Source: Nemertoderma westbladi
Taxonomy: Eukaryota > Xenacoelomorpha > Nemertodermatida > Nemertodermatidae
Reading direction: 5' to 3'
Length of the DNA stretch: 33,780 nucleotides
Assembly (NCBI GenBank): GCA_032718475.1
Contig: JAUCBJ010000767.1
Span: 1-33,780, forward strand
Part shown: positions 9,777 to 19,734 of the stretch, piece by piece
Numbering within the stretch: position 1 is the stretch's first letter
Layout: each line of letters begins with the position of its first letter
Position numbers and translations under genes: made by a program
The notes under the pieces: model-generated
Told to the model about the DNA's origin: nothing
Database searches by the model: none
Seen by the model: the letters and a program-made list of their open reading frames with translations, nothing else

Positions 9777-11045
9777 ACGAGAAAGGCATTTCCTAAAGGA
9801 AATGCAACCACGAAGCTAAGGAAAATTAAACAAACGGCCACACTTTGGTTCGTTGCTTAGCCTCGTTAAGTAGCAATTGTCAATAATTAACTTCTATTCC
9901 CATGGAAACTAGAGTTCTCTGGAACTGTTGCTTTAACCTTTGAAAAAAAATTCAGTACAGATTGTGGTTCAGATAACACATATACTGAGTTTCAGAAAAT
10001 ATTGTAGTTTATGTCCAAATTACCGATTTTCTATCAAAATGCATCTGTTTGCAGTGGTTGTCATGGAAACTGGAAAATAGAACAATGTAATTCGGATGCA
10101 GAATAAGTCATATAGTGGGGGTAGGGGTTAGTCCCAAGTCATAATACTATTAACTTGTGCTTCAAATTATCATTTTATAAATTTTAACATCTGTTTAGAC
10201 TTGTTGCTATGGTAACTGTATTTTCTAATTAACCTCAAACGGCTTGGATATGGATCTTATAGATGAGTTGCAAAACCCCAAGTTTATATATATTACAGTT
10301 TTGCTACAAATAGAGTTATCAATATAGATTTGAATGATATAGAGTTTAATAAACTACACAGTTACCATGGTAACTAAATTTCTGGAATAATTTAAGTTTC
10401 ACTAAAAGTTCCAACTAGTGGTCCAGATAACACATACCCAGTTTTGTAAAATTTTATCGTGAAGTCTAGGTCCAAATGAATAAGTTTTGAATAAAAACAT
10501 CTGTTTTCAGCGGTTGTCATGGTAACTGAAAAATAGAACAATGTAATTCAGATGCAGAATACGTTATATAGTGGGGGTAGGGGTTGGTCCCAAGTCATAA
10601 CACCTTGCCCTTAGGCCTCAAATTAACATTTTATAAATTTTAACATCTGTTTAGCCCGGTTGCCAAGGTAACTGGATCTTCTATTTAGCCTCAATCGGAT
10701 CTGCTATGGACCTTATAGTTGTGTTGCGAAACCCCAAGTTTATAACTATTATAGTTTTCCTACAAATAGAGTTATAAATATTGACTTGAAATACATAGAC
10801 TTTTTTTGAAGTCCGTTGCCATGGAAACCAGATTTTTCCTGGATATGAGACCCGGCCCAAAAGATGCGCCTCGTCGAGTAGTATATACATGCAAAATTTC
10901 AGGGTACTTTTAAAGGCTAGTTTTTTCACCGGTCAAAAAACACTAAATCTGCCCCATACAAGTAAAATAGCCCACTATGAATAGACCATCTCAGCTAAGG
11001 AAAATCTTTCTTAGCGAAAGTAGTTGATTTTCCTTAGCTTCGTGG
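9777..11045 (+). mobile_element. TIR-bounded X-box unit, copy 4
   Basis: A complete unit of 1269 bp with both 19-bp TIRs and the terminal nested hairpin. X-box-like sites lie at 10057, 10203, 10361, 10513, 10659 and 10815. Confidence 0.75.
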
Positions 11046-11179
11046 AAAGGCTAGTTTTTTCACCGATCAAAAAAAACCAAATCTGCCTCACACAAGTAAA
11101 ATAGCCCACTATGAATAGACCATCTCAGCTAAGGAAAATCTTTCTTAGCGAAAGTAGTTGATTTTCCTTAGCTTCGTGG
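11046..11179 (+). repeat. Tandem duplicate of the unit 3' end
   Basis: A 134-bp repeat of 10912-11045 beginning AAAGGCTAG and ending with the TIR CTTCGTGG. It contains the nested hairpin but no X-box. The tandem array ends here. Confidence 0.85.
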
Positions 11180-11548
11180 ATTTGAAAGGAAAATCTTCGG
11201 GGGTATGGCTGGTTTTATACGTGCAAGTCGTCAATGTCAATTAGGATTGTCCCATGTGTAACACCAAGTGGCATTGCTTTACCATGCTCTAGAATCAGTT
11301 CTAACAAACGTGATATGAAGATTCTAATATCAGCAGATAGCCCAGATATTGGTCTTTTGAGTGAGTAATCATTTGTGGCGACAATTGACTGTGGAATAGA
11401 CTTTAGTTGCTTTTACATTTATCAGCATGAGCTTTGTCCAACCTGTAACAAAGGCCTGTAACACAAAAAATCGTTACAAGCCCGTCCCACATGTAACATG
11501 TAAATCGAATAAATTTGGGCTACAGAGGAGGACATGTCTCACCTGTAG
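11180..11548. other. Unassigned stretch between the array and the HGKG fragment
   Basis: No clear gene. A 47-codon frame (ATG at 11427, stop at 11568-11570) has several cysteines but no recognised domain. It might be an upstream exon remnant of the fragment that follows. The CATGTAAC/CCTGTAAC motif recurs about five times. Confidence 0.4.
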
Positions 11549-12084
11549 CACTTCAGTAGAACCGCAATAGGACTATTAATTGTATTTCTATTTAATGAAG
11601 TTGCTAAGGCTAAGAATAAGAAAATCCGTTGGATATATTTGGAGGCCGGTCACGGGAAGGGCCCAGCGGATGGAGTTGGTGAAACGATTAAGAAGACATT
11701 GTCAAACATTATTCGCATGCACATTGATGGCGATACCCCTAGCTTCAATGACATAATTGCCATGCTGAAATCTCGTATTAAAACCAAGTTATTTTTATAC
11801 TCGGCTAATGCTGTGGAACTGGTAAAGGATACCATACCAAGTAACATAGGCCCCCTCCAGGGAATTGGAAAGACCCACAAGATTATATATAATCAGGGTG
11901 GCGATATCTATATGATAAATATTTCTTGTAAGAAAGTAAGTCCACTATTCTGCATCGAGTATGGCGTGGTAGTCCATGTGTGTCTCAGGCGGAAGGTGTC
12001 ATTGAAACTATTGAAGACGATGAATCAGATGGAATACTGGATGCTGATGATGTAAGGAAGGGAGAAGTGAGAGATATCAGTTAA
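11549..12084 (+). pseudogene. Fragment of a transposon-type protein with an HGKG motif
   Basis: The frame is open from 11549. It has no usable ATG near the motif: the codon at 11639 is TTG. It reads KKIRWIYLEAGHGKG then PADGVGETIKKT, followed by a helix-rich stretch and IGPLQGIGKTHKIIY before a second cysteine-containing segment. I recognise the combination of an HGKG..DG.G motif with a downstream GT.K.H-like motif from large uncharacterised, transposon-associated proteins in invertebrate genomes; the family has no function I can name safely. After about 11950 a different frame looks more coding (acidic, EDDESDGILDADD, stop at 12082-12084), so a frameshift is likely. The N-terminal part is missing. 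The fragment abuts the 42-bp minisatellite. Confidence 0.45.
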
Positions 12085-12239
12085 GGTGGATAGGCAGGGG
12101 ATAGCGGTATAAGTGAAAGAGGATGTGTTAGAAGTGGGCGGGCAGAATGTGAGAGTTGTGAGGGGAGCAGTTAGAGGTGGGAGGGAAAAAGATAGAGGTG
12201 CAAGGGTTGCAATCGGAGGAGCGAGAGGAGTAGTTCGGC

Positions 12240-15238
12240 GTGCGAGAGGAGAAGCGAATGGAGACGGAGTGGGAAGTACCAGAGGATCTGTGGAGGGTGT
12301 GGGAGGCGGAGTGGGAAGGATGGGGGGATCTGTGGAGGGTGTGGGAGACGGAGTGGGAAGGATGGGGGGATCTGTGGAGGGTGTGGGAGACGGAGTGGGA
12401 GGTATGAGGGCGATCTGTGGAGGGTGTAGGAGACGGAGTGGGAAGTACATGAGGATCTGTGGAAGGTGTGGGGGGCGGAGTGGTAGGAAGTATAGGGGGA
12501 TCTGTGGATGGTGTGGGAGACGGAGTGGGAGGTATGGGGGGATCTGTGGAGGGTGTAGGAGACGGAGTGGGAGGTATGGGGGGATCTGTTGTGTGGATAG
12601 TGTGGGAGACGGAGTGGGAAGTACAGGAGGATCTGTGGAGGGTGTGGGAGGCGGAGTGGGACGTATGGGGGGATCTGTGGAGGGTGTGGGAGACGGAGTG
12701 GGAGGTATGGGGGGATCTGTAGAGGGTGTGGGAGACGGAGTGGGAAGTACAGGAAGGTCTGTGGAGGGTGTGGGAGACAGTGACGGAAGTACAGGCGGTT
12801 CTGCGGAGGGTGTGGGAGGCGGAGTGGGAAGTATGGGGGGGGGGGATCTGTGGAGGGTGTGGGAAACGGAGTGGGAGGTATAGGGGGATCTGTGGAGGGA
12901 GTAGGAGACGGAGTGGGAGGTATGGGGGGATCTGTTGTGTGGATAGTGTGGGAGACGGAGTGGGAAGTACAGGAGGATCTGTGGAGGGTGTGGGAGGCGG
13001 AGTGGGAAGTATGGGGGGATCTGTGGAGGGTGTGGGAGACGGAGTGGGAGGTATGGGGGATCTGTAGAGGGTGTGGGAGACGGAGTGGGAAGTACAGCAA
13101 GGTCTGTGGAGGGTGTGGGAGACAGTGACGGAAGTACAGGCGGTTCTGCGGAGGGTGTGGGAGGCGGAGTGGGAAGTATGGGGGGGGGGGATCTGTGGAG
13201 GGTGTGGGAAACGGAGTGGGAGGTATAGGGGGATCTGTGGAGGGAGTAGGAGACGGAGTGGGAGGTATGGGGGGATCTGTGGAGGGTGTGGGAGACGGAG
13301 TGGGAAGTACAGGAGGATCTGTGGAGGGTGTGAGAGACGGTGTTGGAAGTACAAGAGGATCTGTGGAGGGCGTGGGAGACGGAGTGGGAGGTATGGAGGA
13401 TCTGTGGAGGGTGTAGGAGACGGAGTGGGATGTATGGGGGATCTGTGGAGGGTGTGAGAGACGGTGTTGGAAGTACAGGAGGATCTGTGGAGGGTGTGGG
13501 AGACGGAGTGGGAGGTATGGGGGGATTTGTGGAGGGTGTGGGATACGGAGTGGGAGGTATGGGGGGATCTGTAGAGGGTGTGGGAGACGGAGTGGGAGGT
13601 ATGGGGGATCTGTGGAGGGTGTGAGAGACGGTGTTGGAAGTACAGGAGGATCTGTGGAGGGTGTGGGAGACGGAGGGGGAAGCGCATGAGGATCTGTGGT
13701 GGGTATGGGAGACGGTGTTGGAAGTACAGGAGGATCTGTGGATGGTGTGGGAGGCAACGTGGGAAGTATGTGGGAATCTGTGGTGTGGAGGGTGTAGGAG
13801 ACGGAGTGGGAAGTACATGCGGATCTGTGGAGGGTGTGGGAAGCAAAGTGGGAAGTATGGGGGGATCTGTGGAGGGTGTGGGAGAAGGAGTGGGAAGTAC
13901 AGGAGGATCGATTGAGGGTGTAGGAGACGGAGTGGGAAGTACAGGAGGATCTGATGACGGTGTGGGAGACGGAGTGGGAGGTATGGGGGGATCTGTGGAG
14001 GGTGTGGGAGACGGAGTGGGAAGTACATGAGGATATGTGGAGGGTGTGAGAGACGGTGTTGGACGAACAGGACGATCTGTGGACGGTGTGGGAGACGGAG
14101 TGGGAAGTATAGGAGGATTTGTGAAGGGTGTGGGAGACGGGGTGGGAAGTACAGGAGGATCTGTGGAGGGTGTGGGAGACGGAGTGGGAAGTACAGGAGG
14201 ATCTGTGGAGGGTGTGGGAGACGGAGTGGAGGTATGGGGGGATCTGTGGAGGGTGTGCGACACGGAGTGGGAAGTACCGGAGGATCTGTGGACGGTGTGG
14301 GAGACGGAGTGGGAAGTACAGGAGGATCTGTGGAGGGTGTGGGAGACAGAGTGGGAAGTACAGGAGGATCTGTGGAGGGTGTGGGAGACGGAGTGGGAAG
14401 TACAGGATGATCTGTGGAGGGTGTGGGAGAGGGTGTTGGAAGTACAGGAGGATCTGTGGAGGGTGTGCGAGACGGAGTGGGAGGTACAGGAGGATCTGAG
14501 GAGGGTGTGGGAGACAGTGTTGGAAGTACCGGGGGATCTGTGGACGGTGTGGGAGACGGAGTGGGAAGTACAGGAAGATCTGTGGAGGGTGTGGGACACG
14601 GAGTGGGAAGTACAGGAAGATCTGTGGAGGATGTGGGAGGCAGAGTGGGAAGTACAGGAGGATCTGTGGAGGGTGTGCGAGACGGAGTGGGAAGTACCGG
14701 GGGATCTGTGGATGGTGTGGGATACGGAGTGGGAAGTACAGGAGGATCTGTGGAGGGTGTGGGAGACGGAGTGAGAAGTACAGGAGGATCTGTGGAGGGT
14801 GTGGGAGACCGTGTTGGAAGTACAGGAGGATCTGTGGAGGGTGTGCGAGACGGAGTGGGAGGTATGGGGGGATCTGTGGAGGGTGTGCGACACGGAGTGG
14901 GAAGTACCGGAGGATCTGTGGACGGTGTGGGAGACGGAGTGGGAAGTACAGGAGGATCTGTGGAGGGTGTGGGAGACGGAGTGGGAAGTACAGGAGGATT
15001 TGTGGAGGGTGTGGGAAAGGGTGTTGGAAGTACAGGAGGATCTGTGGAGGGTGTGCGAGATGGAGTGGGAGGTACAGGAGGATCTGTGGAGGGTGTGGGA
15101 GACGGAGTGGGATGTACAGGAGGATCTGAGGAGGGTGTGGGAGACGGTGTTGGAAGTACCGGTGGATCTGTGGACGGTGTGGGAGACGGAGTGGGAAGTA
15201 CAGGAAGATCTGTGGAGGGTGTGCGAGATGGAGTGGGA
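12240..15238. repeat. 42-bp minisatellite, array 1 (about 71 units)
   Basis: The monomer is GGATCTGTGGAGGGTGTGGG followed by AGACGGAGTGGGAAGTACAGGA, 42 bp in total. Higher-order periods are visible: about 345 bp near 12560-13250 and exactly 630 bp (15 monomers) at 14231/14861 and 14485/15115. The plus strand is G-rich with three GGG runs per monomer. Since 42 is divisible by 3 and the monomer has no stop, most frames on both strands stay open for hundreds of codons ([14 protein letters not shown] or [14 protein letters not shown] repeats). The stretch 12085-12240 is a degenerate G/A-rich lead-in. Confidence 0.95.
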
Positions 15239-15253
15239 TTGATTGATTGATTG

Positions 15254-15259
15254 TTTATT
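15254..15259 (-). terminator. Polyadenylation signal of the non-LTR element
   Basis: AATAAA on the minus strand lies directly before the CAATCAATCAATCA tail. The 3' UTR (15260-15736) also contains two copies of a 64-bp repeat around TGTCAAGTCGTG (15433) and TGTCAAGCCGTG (15497). Confidence 0.6.
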
Positions 15260-15736
15260 GTCTACACTTCTCTATACAGTTCAATACTTGCACAATAATT
15301 AACAGTATACATGATTGAAGCGGTAGTGCCGACCATAATATAACGAGATTTACCAGAAAAAATTAAATATTTAAATTCCGAACAGAAATAGCACAATAAA
15401 AGTACCTACTTACGAGTACATCTCTAATTAACTGTCAAGTCGTGCGATGCTGGGTCTAATATAATTAAATGAATAAATATGTTATATCTAAATAATTGTC
15501 AAGCCGTGTGATACTGGGTCTAGTGTATTGTAATAAAAAGTTATAGTTAAAATAAATAAATAATATATGTAAATAAATAAAGAACAGTGCTTGTTTCACA
15601 ATTTATCATGTTCCACTTAATTAAATAATTATGGTCAGTAGGTTCATAAAATATATAAATGAAAATTACATTATACTAAATATTCGAATCGCGCTCCATC
15701 CAATAAATAATTCGCTATTTGTTACTTAGTCACTTA

Positions 15737-18700
15737 TTAATAATCGTGGGTCATACTTTCGATCATTTTAGCTACCTCCACTTGATTACCTAAACCAAAT
15801 AAACTTGTTAAATCAGACCAGCTTCCATTGACATGTCTCCTGGATCGCTCAGTAAATGGGCAAACGGTAACAATATGTTGTTCCGTCTGGATAGCTCCAC
15901 ATACACAGAAGCGCTCAGTATCTCGTACCCTGGCCCACCTCATTCGTTCTACGGGGAAGCTGTGGCTACCCAGCCTAAATCTCGACCACGCTAGACGGTA
16001 CCGCTCCGGAACTTTGCAGTCTTTGTACAATTGCGGCGAAGTTAACAACGGATTCACTAACTTATACAGATGACGTTTTGTTGTTACAGACTTAGACACG
16101 TCATTTTTCAGCTTATCGTTCTGGATTTTACTGTAATCCGACGGGAGGTTCTTTACTCGATCCACCTCGATAAACATCGGTGAGCTGTTATCCCGGCCGA
16201 TTTCCAAGGCAATCTGCAATGGAGAGTCGGCAACTGGAATAAAACTATTCAGATATTTCCGTTGTTTATCACGGATTAAGGTTTCGAACTCTGGGAGTCC
16301 CAATTCGATAAGGCAGATGTCGCCGCACGTGGTAGGTCGAACACCCAATAGTAGCCTTACCATAGACATATACAATTTAGACATAGGGGCCAATGAACCC
16401 CCGTACCAGGTTTCACAACCGTAAGTTATAGCAGAGATCACTGAGGCGTCAAAAACTTTCCTTTTCACAACGAAAGGAAAGTCTGGGTTCTTATTTAGAA
16501 ATGTCGAAAATTTTAATAGGTGACACTGCTTTTCAGAGGCGTTGAGGGAAATTACTGTAGATATTAAACCATCTGAAGTTATTGGTGAGCCCAGGTAAAT
16601 GTACGAATCTGTATTTACTATTTCTTTTTCGCCGATATCAAAGGAGTTTTTATCGCTTTCTGCTCCATTTATCACTAGGAATTTGGTTTTTTTAATATTT
16701 ATTACCATGCCAGATAGGGAACAAAAATTACGTAGAACTTTTAACTTATCCAATATAGAAAGTCTGCTTGTTCCAAGAATTGCCGTATCATCCATTAGGA
16801 GTACGCTATGTAAAGATTTCAGCCAATCATCAAAAGGCAGACGTTTCAAAGTGCGTACGAAGAAGTCTATAACTATTACAAATAGGTAGCAGCTTCCTGG
16901 AGATCCTTGGCGAACGCCTCTATTACAAATAACGTGGAGCTTGTTAATGTTGGCGACTGTTATTTTGTACATGGCCTGTAATGCATTAAGCATTTTACAT
17001 CCACATCCGAGGTTCTTTAACGTATCAAACATAAAACACCTTTTAACATTGTCATACGCTTTTTCATAGTCTACAAATATTATGTACAAAATCTTTTTGT
17101 AATTCCTGGCATAATCGCACAATAATCTAATCGCAAGGATCTGCTCTAAGCAACCGCGGCCCTTACTCGCCCCCGCTTGTTCTGGTAGGGGCTTGTACCA
17201 AGCATATAATCTATTCGTAAGAACCATATCATAGAGTTTTGCTATACTATTGATAATACTGATTCCCCTATAGTTAGTGCACAACAATCGATTCCCTTTC
17301 TTAAATATTGAGATTAGCTTAGCACCCATCCACATTACGGGATATGCTCCGGAATTAAAAATCAGATTAAACATAATGGTGATAGTTATCATCCAATTCA
17401 ATGGCAGCGCCTTTATGAATTCAGCTGAAATCCCATCGGGTCCAGATGCCTTATTTGGTTTTAGTTTTGTCGCTGCGAACCCAACTTCATGTATAGAAAT
17501 ATCCCCATCCAATATAGGAACGGTCAGGTTAGTTACAATCGTCTCATTTGCCGTATCAGGATCATTCAACAAAGAGTTATAATGCTCGCGGAATTCCTCG
17601 TCAGTTGGACTAGTTCTAGAATTAGAATCTTCAGAAAGGTCGCCATTCCAATTTATAGCTGACCATAATTTTTTCGAATCATTGTTTTCAATCATCTTGA
17701 TCCATCTTTCTGCGCCCCAGGTGTTTGTAGTAATTTCATTATCAGTATTACGGGAGCAGCCCAGGAGCCGACTTATATTTCCTTTATTTTGGGAATGTTT
17801 CGCCGAGTTATAAATAGAATTAGAAACTTCAAGGCATAGAGAGTCCGCGTTATTAGTGCTACTGCTGGTAATGATATTCTTGATATGCTGTGTATGTTTT
17901 TCGGAGACATGATGTCTGAAAACCTCCAAACTGCAGTCAGTCGGGGATATCCGCTTATTTCGAGGAGGGTCGCTAGAGTATTGTTCATACATACCCAGCT
18001 GGCTGGCCCGGTTCGACAAAATATGTAGGGGCAGTTCGTTGACTCTAAGAACAACACTGATGGGCGCATGGTCCGATGGTAAGTCAATATTATTAAAAAT
18101 ATCTAGAGATAAAATTTTGTTATTCGAACTCATTATATTAGCTTTTGGTGCAACAACATAGTCGAGCGCTGATTTCCAAACACCTTTAATTTTAAATGTT
18201 AAGCCACATTGATAACTATAATTATCATTTAGCCTGAGCCCATTTAATATAATTGCGTCGGTGTCATTGCACAGCCGTTTTAATATTCTTCCATGTGAGT
18301 TCACAATGGGGTCTGGCCAGTTGTCATAATCGTGACTGTCGTCTGGATTGCCAATTCTACTGTTAAAATCGCCGCCGACTATGAATGAATCCTCTGTCAT
18401 AAGCATACTCTGGATGGTCCCGAAGCTCGATTCGTTATAATATTTAGATGAACTGTTAGGTATATAACATCCCCCTATGTAGTTAGAGTCTATGATCGGG
18501 ATTTTAACCCACAGTTGATCCTCCACATCCCTCTTAACTTCCGTAACAAATTCCGCCCAGATGGGATTGATAAATAGGGCTACACCACCCCGGTGATTAC
18601 GGCCATGTAGACTCTTACTTCTACCTAAAAATTGTAGTCCTGGTATATTAAAATCCATTATATTATTAATTTCCAATAAAAATATTACATCGAAGTTTAG

Positions 18701-18826
18701 TAAAAACGTGACTGTATTCTTGTTTTCGAATTTATTTTTAAAACCAGCTATATTAAACCATAAGACCTTCAGTTTTTCACACGGCCGACTTAAAAATCCA
18801 ATGTTTTTCCTTGAAATAGTACGGTA
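15737..18826 (-). CDS. Non-LTR ORF2: apurinic-type endonuclease plus reverse transcriptase
   Basis: The frame is open from 18826 to TAA at 15737-15739. The first ATG (18676) gives 979 residues but cuts off the first endonuclease strand: KLKVLWFNIAGF with its conserved Asn and FLLEI with the catalytic Glu start about 50 codons earlier, so translation must begin upstream. Counting from that Met, GGVALFI is at 30-36, GGDFNSRIG at 101-109 and SDHAPIS at 201-207 (endonuclease). RT motifs are KASGPDGISAEFI near 409, NYRGISIINS near 468, GRGCLEQIL near 507, IFVDYEKAYDN at 533-543, RQGSPGS near 589, LMDD at 627-630 (catalytic, M in place of A or Y) and SYIYLGSP near 691. A C-x-C-x7-H zinc-binding-like end follows. 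It nicks target DNA and copies the element RNA. It overlaps ORF1 by 37 bp in the -1 frame. Confidence 0.9.
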   Translation of the reverse strand, partial: YRTISRKNIGFLSRPCEKLKVLWFNIAGFKNKFENKNTVTFLLNFDVIFLLEINNIMDFNIPGLQFLGRSKSLHGRNHRGGVALFINPIWAEFVTEVKRDVEDQLWVKIPIIDSNYIGGCYIPNSSSKYYNESSFGTIQSMLMTEDSFIVGGDFNSRIGNPDDSHDYDNWPDPIVNSHGRILKRLCNDTDAIILNGLRLNDNYSYQCGLTFKIKGVWKSALDYVVAPKANIMSSNNKILSLDIFNNIDLPSDHAPISVVLRVNELPLHILSNRASQLGMYEQYSSDPPRNKRISPTDCSLEVFRHHVSEKHTQHIKNIITSSSTNNADSLCLEVSNSIYNSAKHSQNKGNISRLLGCSRNTDNEITTNTWGAERWIKMIENNDSKKLWSAINWNGDLSEDSNSRTSPTDEEFREHYNSLLNDPDTANETIVTNLTVPILDGDISIHEVGFAATKLKPNKASGPDGISAEFIKALPLNWMITITIMFNLIFNSGAYPVMWMGAKLISIFKKGNRLLCTNYRGISIINSIAKLYDMVLTNRLYAWYKPLPEQAGASKGRGCLEQILAIRLLCDYARNYKKILYIIFVDYEKAYDNVKRCFMFDTLKNLGCGCKMLNALQAMYKITVANINKLHVICNRGVRQGSPGSCYLFVIVIDFFVRTLKRLPFDDWLKSLHSVLLMDDTAILGTSRLSILDKLKVLRNFCSLSGMVINIKKTKFLVINGAESDKNSFDIGEKEIVNTDSYIYLGSPITSDGLISTVISLNASEKQCHLLKFSTFLNKNPDFPFVVKRKVFDASVISAITYGCETWYGGSLAPMSKLYMSMVRLLLGVRPTTCGDICLIELGLPEFETLIRDKQRKYLNSFIPVADSPLQIALEIGRDNSSPMFIEVDRVKNLPSDYSKIQNDKLKNDVSKSVTTKRHLYKLVNPLLTSPQLYKDCKVPERYRLAWSRFRLGSHSFPVERMRWARVRDTERFCVCGAIQTEQHIVTVCPFTERSRRHVNGSWSDLTSLFGLGNQVEVAKMIESMTHDY

Positions 18827-19734
18827 TTATCTCGCATGACACATCTTGTCTGCCAATTTATGAAGATGTTGGTTCCTTGGTTGCAGGGTTTGGACATTTC
18901 GTTTTTCCGAACTGCAAATAACTTGTTATCGGCCTCCATAATTCTTGGGTTTAAATCACGCTTGATATAAACGGATTTGAACTCTGTACCAGCTTTAGAC
19001 AATTGACTTGCACCAGCAAGAAGACTTTCGGTGACTCTCCTTGACCCTACCTCAACCAGAACTGGGCGGGGTCTGGGCCTAGCAGAAATTGCTGGTTCTG
19101 TTTGATTCGCCCCCTCCTTGCTGTTGGTTGAACTTGAATGAGGTTTCCCTAGCCGTTTAAAGGTTACCTTGTTGGCATCCTCATCTCTCATTCCCGCGAT
19201 CTTTAAAACCTTTACGGAAAATTTTCGATCATCCTGCGAGCTGGAACATTCCGGGATTCCGCGCATAATCACATTTTTTGCTCTTCTATCGTTATTGAGT
19301 ATTTCCAATTGTCGTTGTTGTTTCATGATAGAGTCTTTGCATCCCTCTACTTCACTACGGAGCATAACATTTTCTTTCTTTAATGATTCAACTGTTTTGT
19401 CTATTATTGTTACCTTGGAGCGCAGAGCTCCAAGCTCATAGAGTTTTTTGTTTACGTTGGTGATATCATTCTTAATGCCTGCCAGTTCTTTGCGTATTGT
19501 CTCGCGAATAATATCAGCCATGTTTGGCGACTTGGTGGACGTCCTGGCAGGAGTCAGCTCCGCATTCTGGGCTGGGTCGATACCATATCCGGGGGCGGTA
19601 TCGGTGACAGTACTTTCATCAAGCAGGCCGGCATTCTCGAGCGCGTCGTATAGCCTTTCTTTGGTGATCTTTGAGAGGAAGTGTTGCCTGCTAACGCCCG
19701 CCAGATCGGAGATAGACAGCGGTTGGCTACTCAT
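18790..19734 (-). CDS. Non-LTR ORF1: coiled-coil RNA-binding protein
   Basis: 314 residues from ATG at 19734 to a stop at 18790-18792. The N-terminal 70 residues form a short helical part and a Ser/Thr/Pro linker. About 75-150 is rich in K, E, L, I and V with heptad character (IRKELAGIKNDI, VESLKKENVMLRSEVEG), which suggests a trimeric coiled coil. NDRRAKNVIMRGIPE at about 150-165 is the start of the RRM-like fold seen in L1, CR1 and related ORF1 proteins, and RPVLVEVGS near 225 is a later strand. Such proteins coat element RNA and act as nucleic-acid chaperones. No CCHC knuckle or esterase is present. It lies upstream of ORF2 on one transcript. Confidence 0.85.
   Translation of the reverse strand: MSSQPLSISDLAGVSRQHFLSKITKERLYDALENAGLLDESTVTDTAPGYGIDPAQNAELTPARTSTKSPNMADIIRETIRKELAGIKNDITNVNKKLYELGALRSKVTIIDKTVESLKKENVMLRSEVEGCKDSIMKQQRQLEILNNDRRAKNVIMRGIPECSSSQDDRKFSVKVLKIAGMRDEDANKVTFKRLGKPHSSSTNSKEGANQTEPAISARPRPRPVLVEVGSRRVTESLLAGASQLSKAGTEFKSVYIKRDLNPRIMEADNKLFAVRKNEMSKPCNQGTNIFINWQTRCVMRDNTVLFQGKTLDF

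Larger units (their letters stand above)
5865..10828. promoter_or_regulatory. Array of 26 X-box-like palindromes (candidate RFX sites)
   Basis: Every monomer of about 150 bp carries a 14-bp palindrome of the form GTTRYYANGGNAAC. Nine fit the published X-box consensus GTNRCC(0-3N)RGYAAC exactly, namely those starting at 6167, 6465, 7499, 8623, 8779, 9079, 9222, 10361 and 10659. GTTACCATGGTAAC at 6167, 7499, 8779 and 10361 is a perfect palindrome. The rest differ at one or two positions. In animals this site binds RFX winged-helix factors, for example at ciliary genes. The sequence matches are direct; binding or function is inference. Confidence 0.55.

Noticed and set aside
6198-10929. Small ORFs of 67-99 codons inside the TIR units, some repeated between units
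   Set aside because: They recur only because the units recur, start and end at different places in different copies, and show no domain.
11930-11962. GT-AG intron in the HGKG fragment
   Set aside because: The candidate would be only about 30 nt and has no branch or pyrimidine tract; a frameshift is simpler.
12025-15250. Very long ORFs on both strands (up to 921 codons, Pro/Thr/Ser-rich on minus, Gly/Val-rich on plus)
   Set aside because: They follow from a stop-free 42-bp monomer whose length is divisible by three; most frames are open, so ORF length carries no evidence.
18790-18826. A -1 frameshift slippery site in the ORF1/ORF2 overlap
   Set aside because: GGAAAAACA is the closest string but does not fit X-XXY-YYZ in the ORF1 frame.
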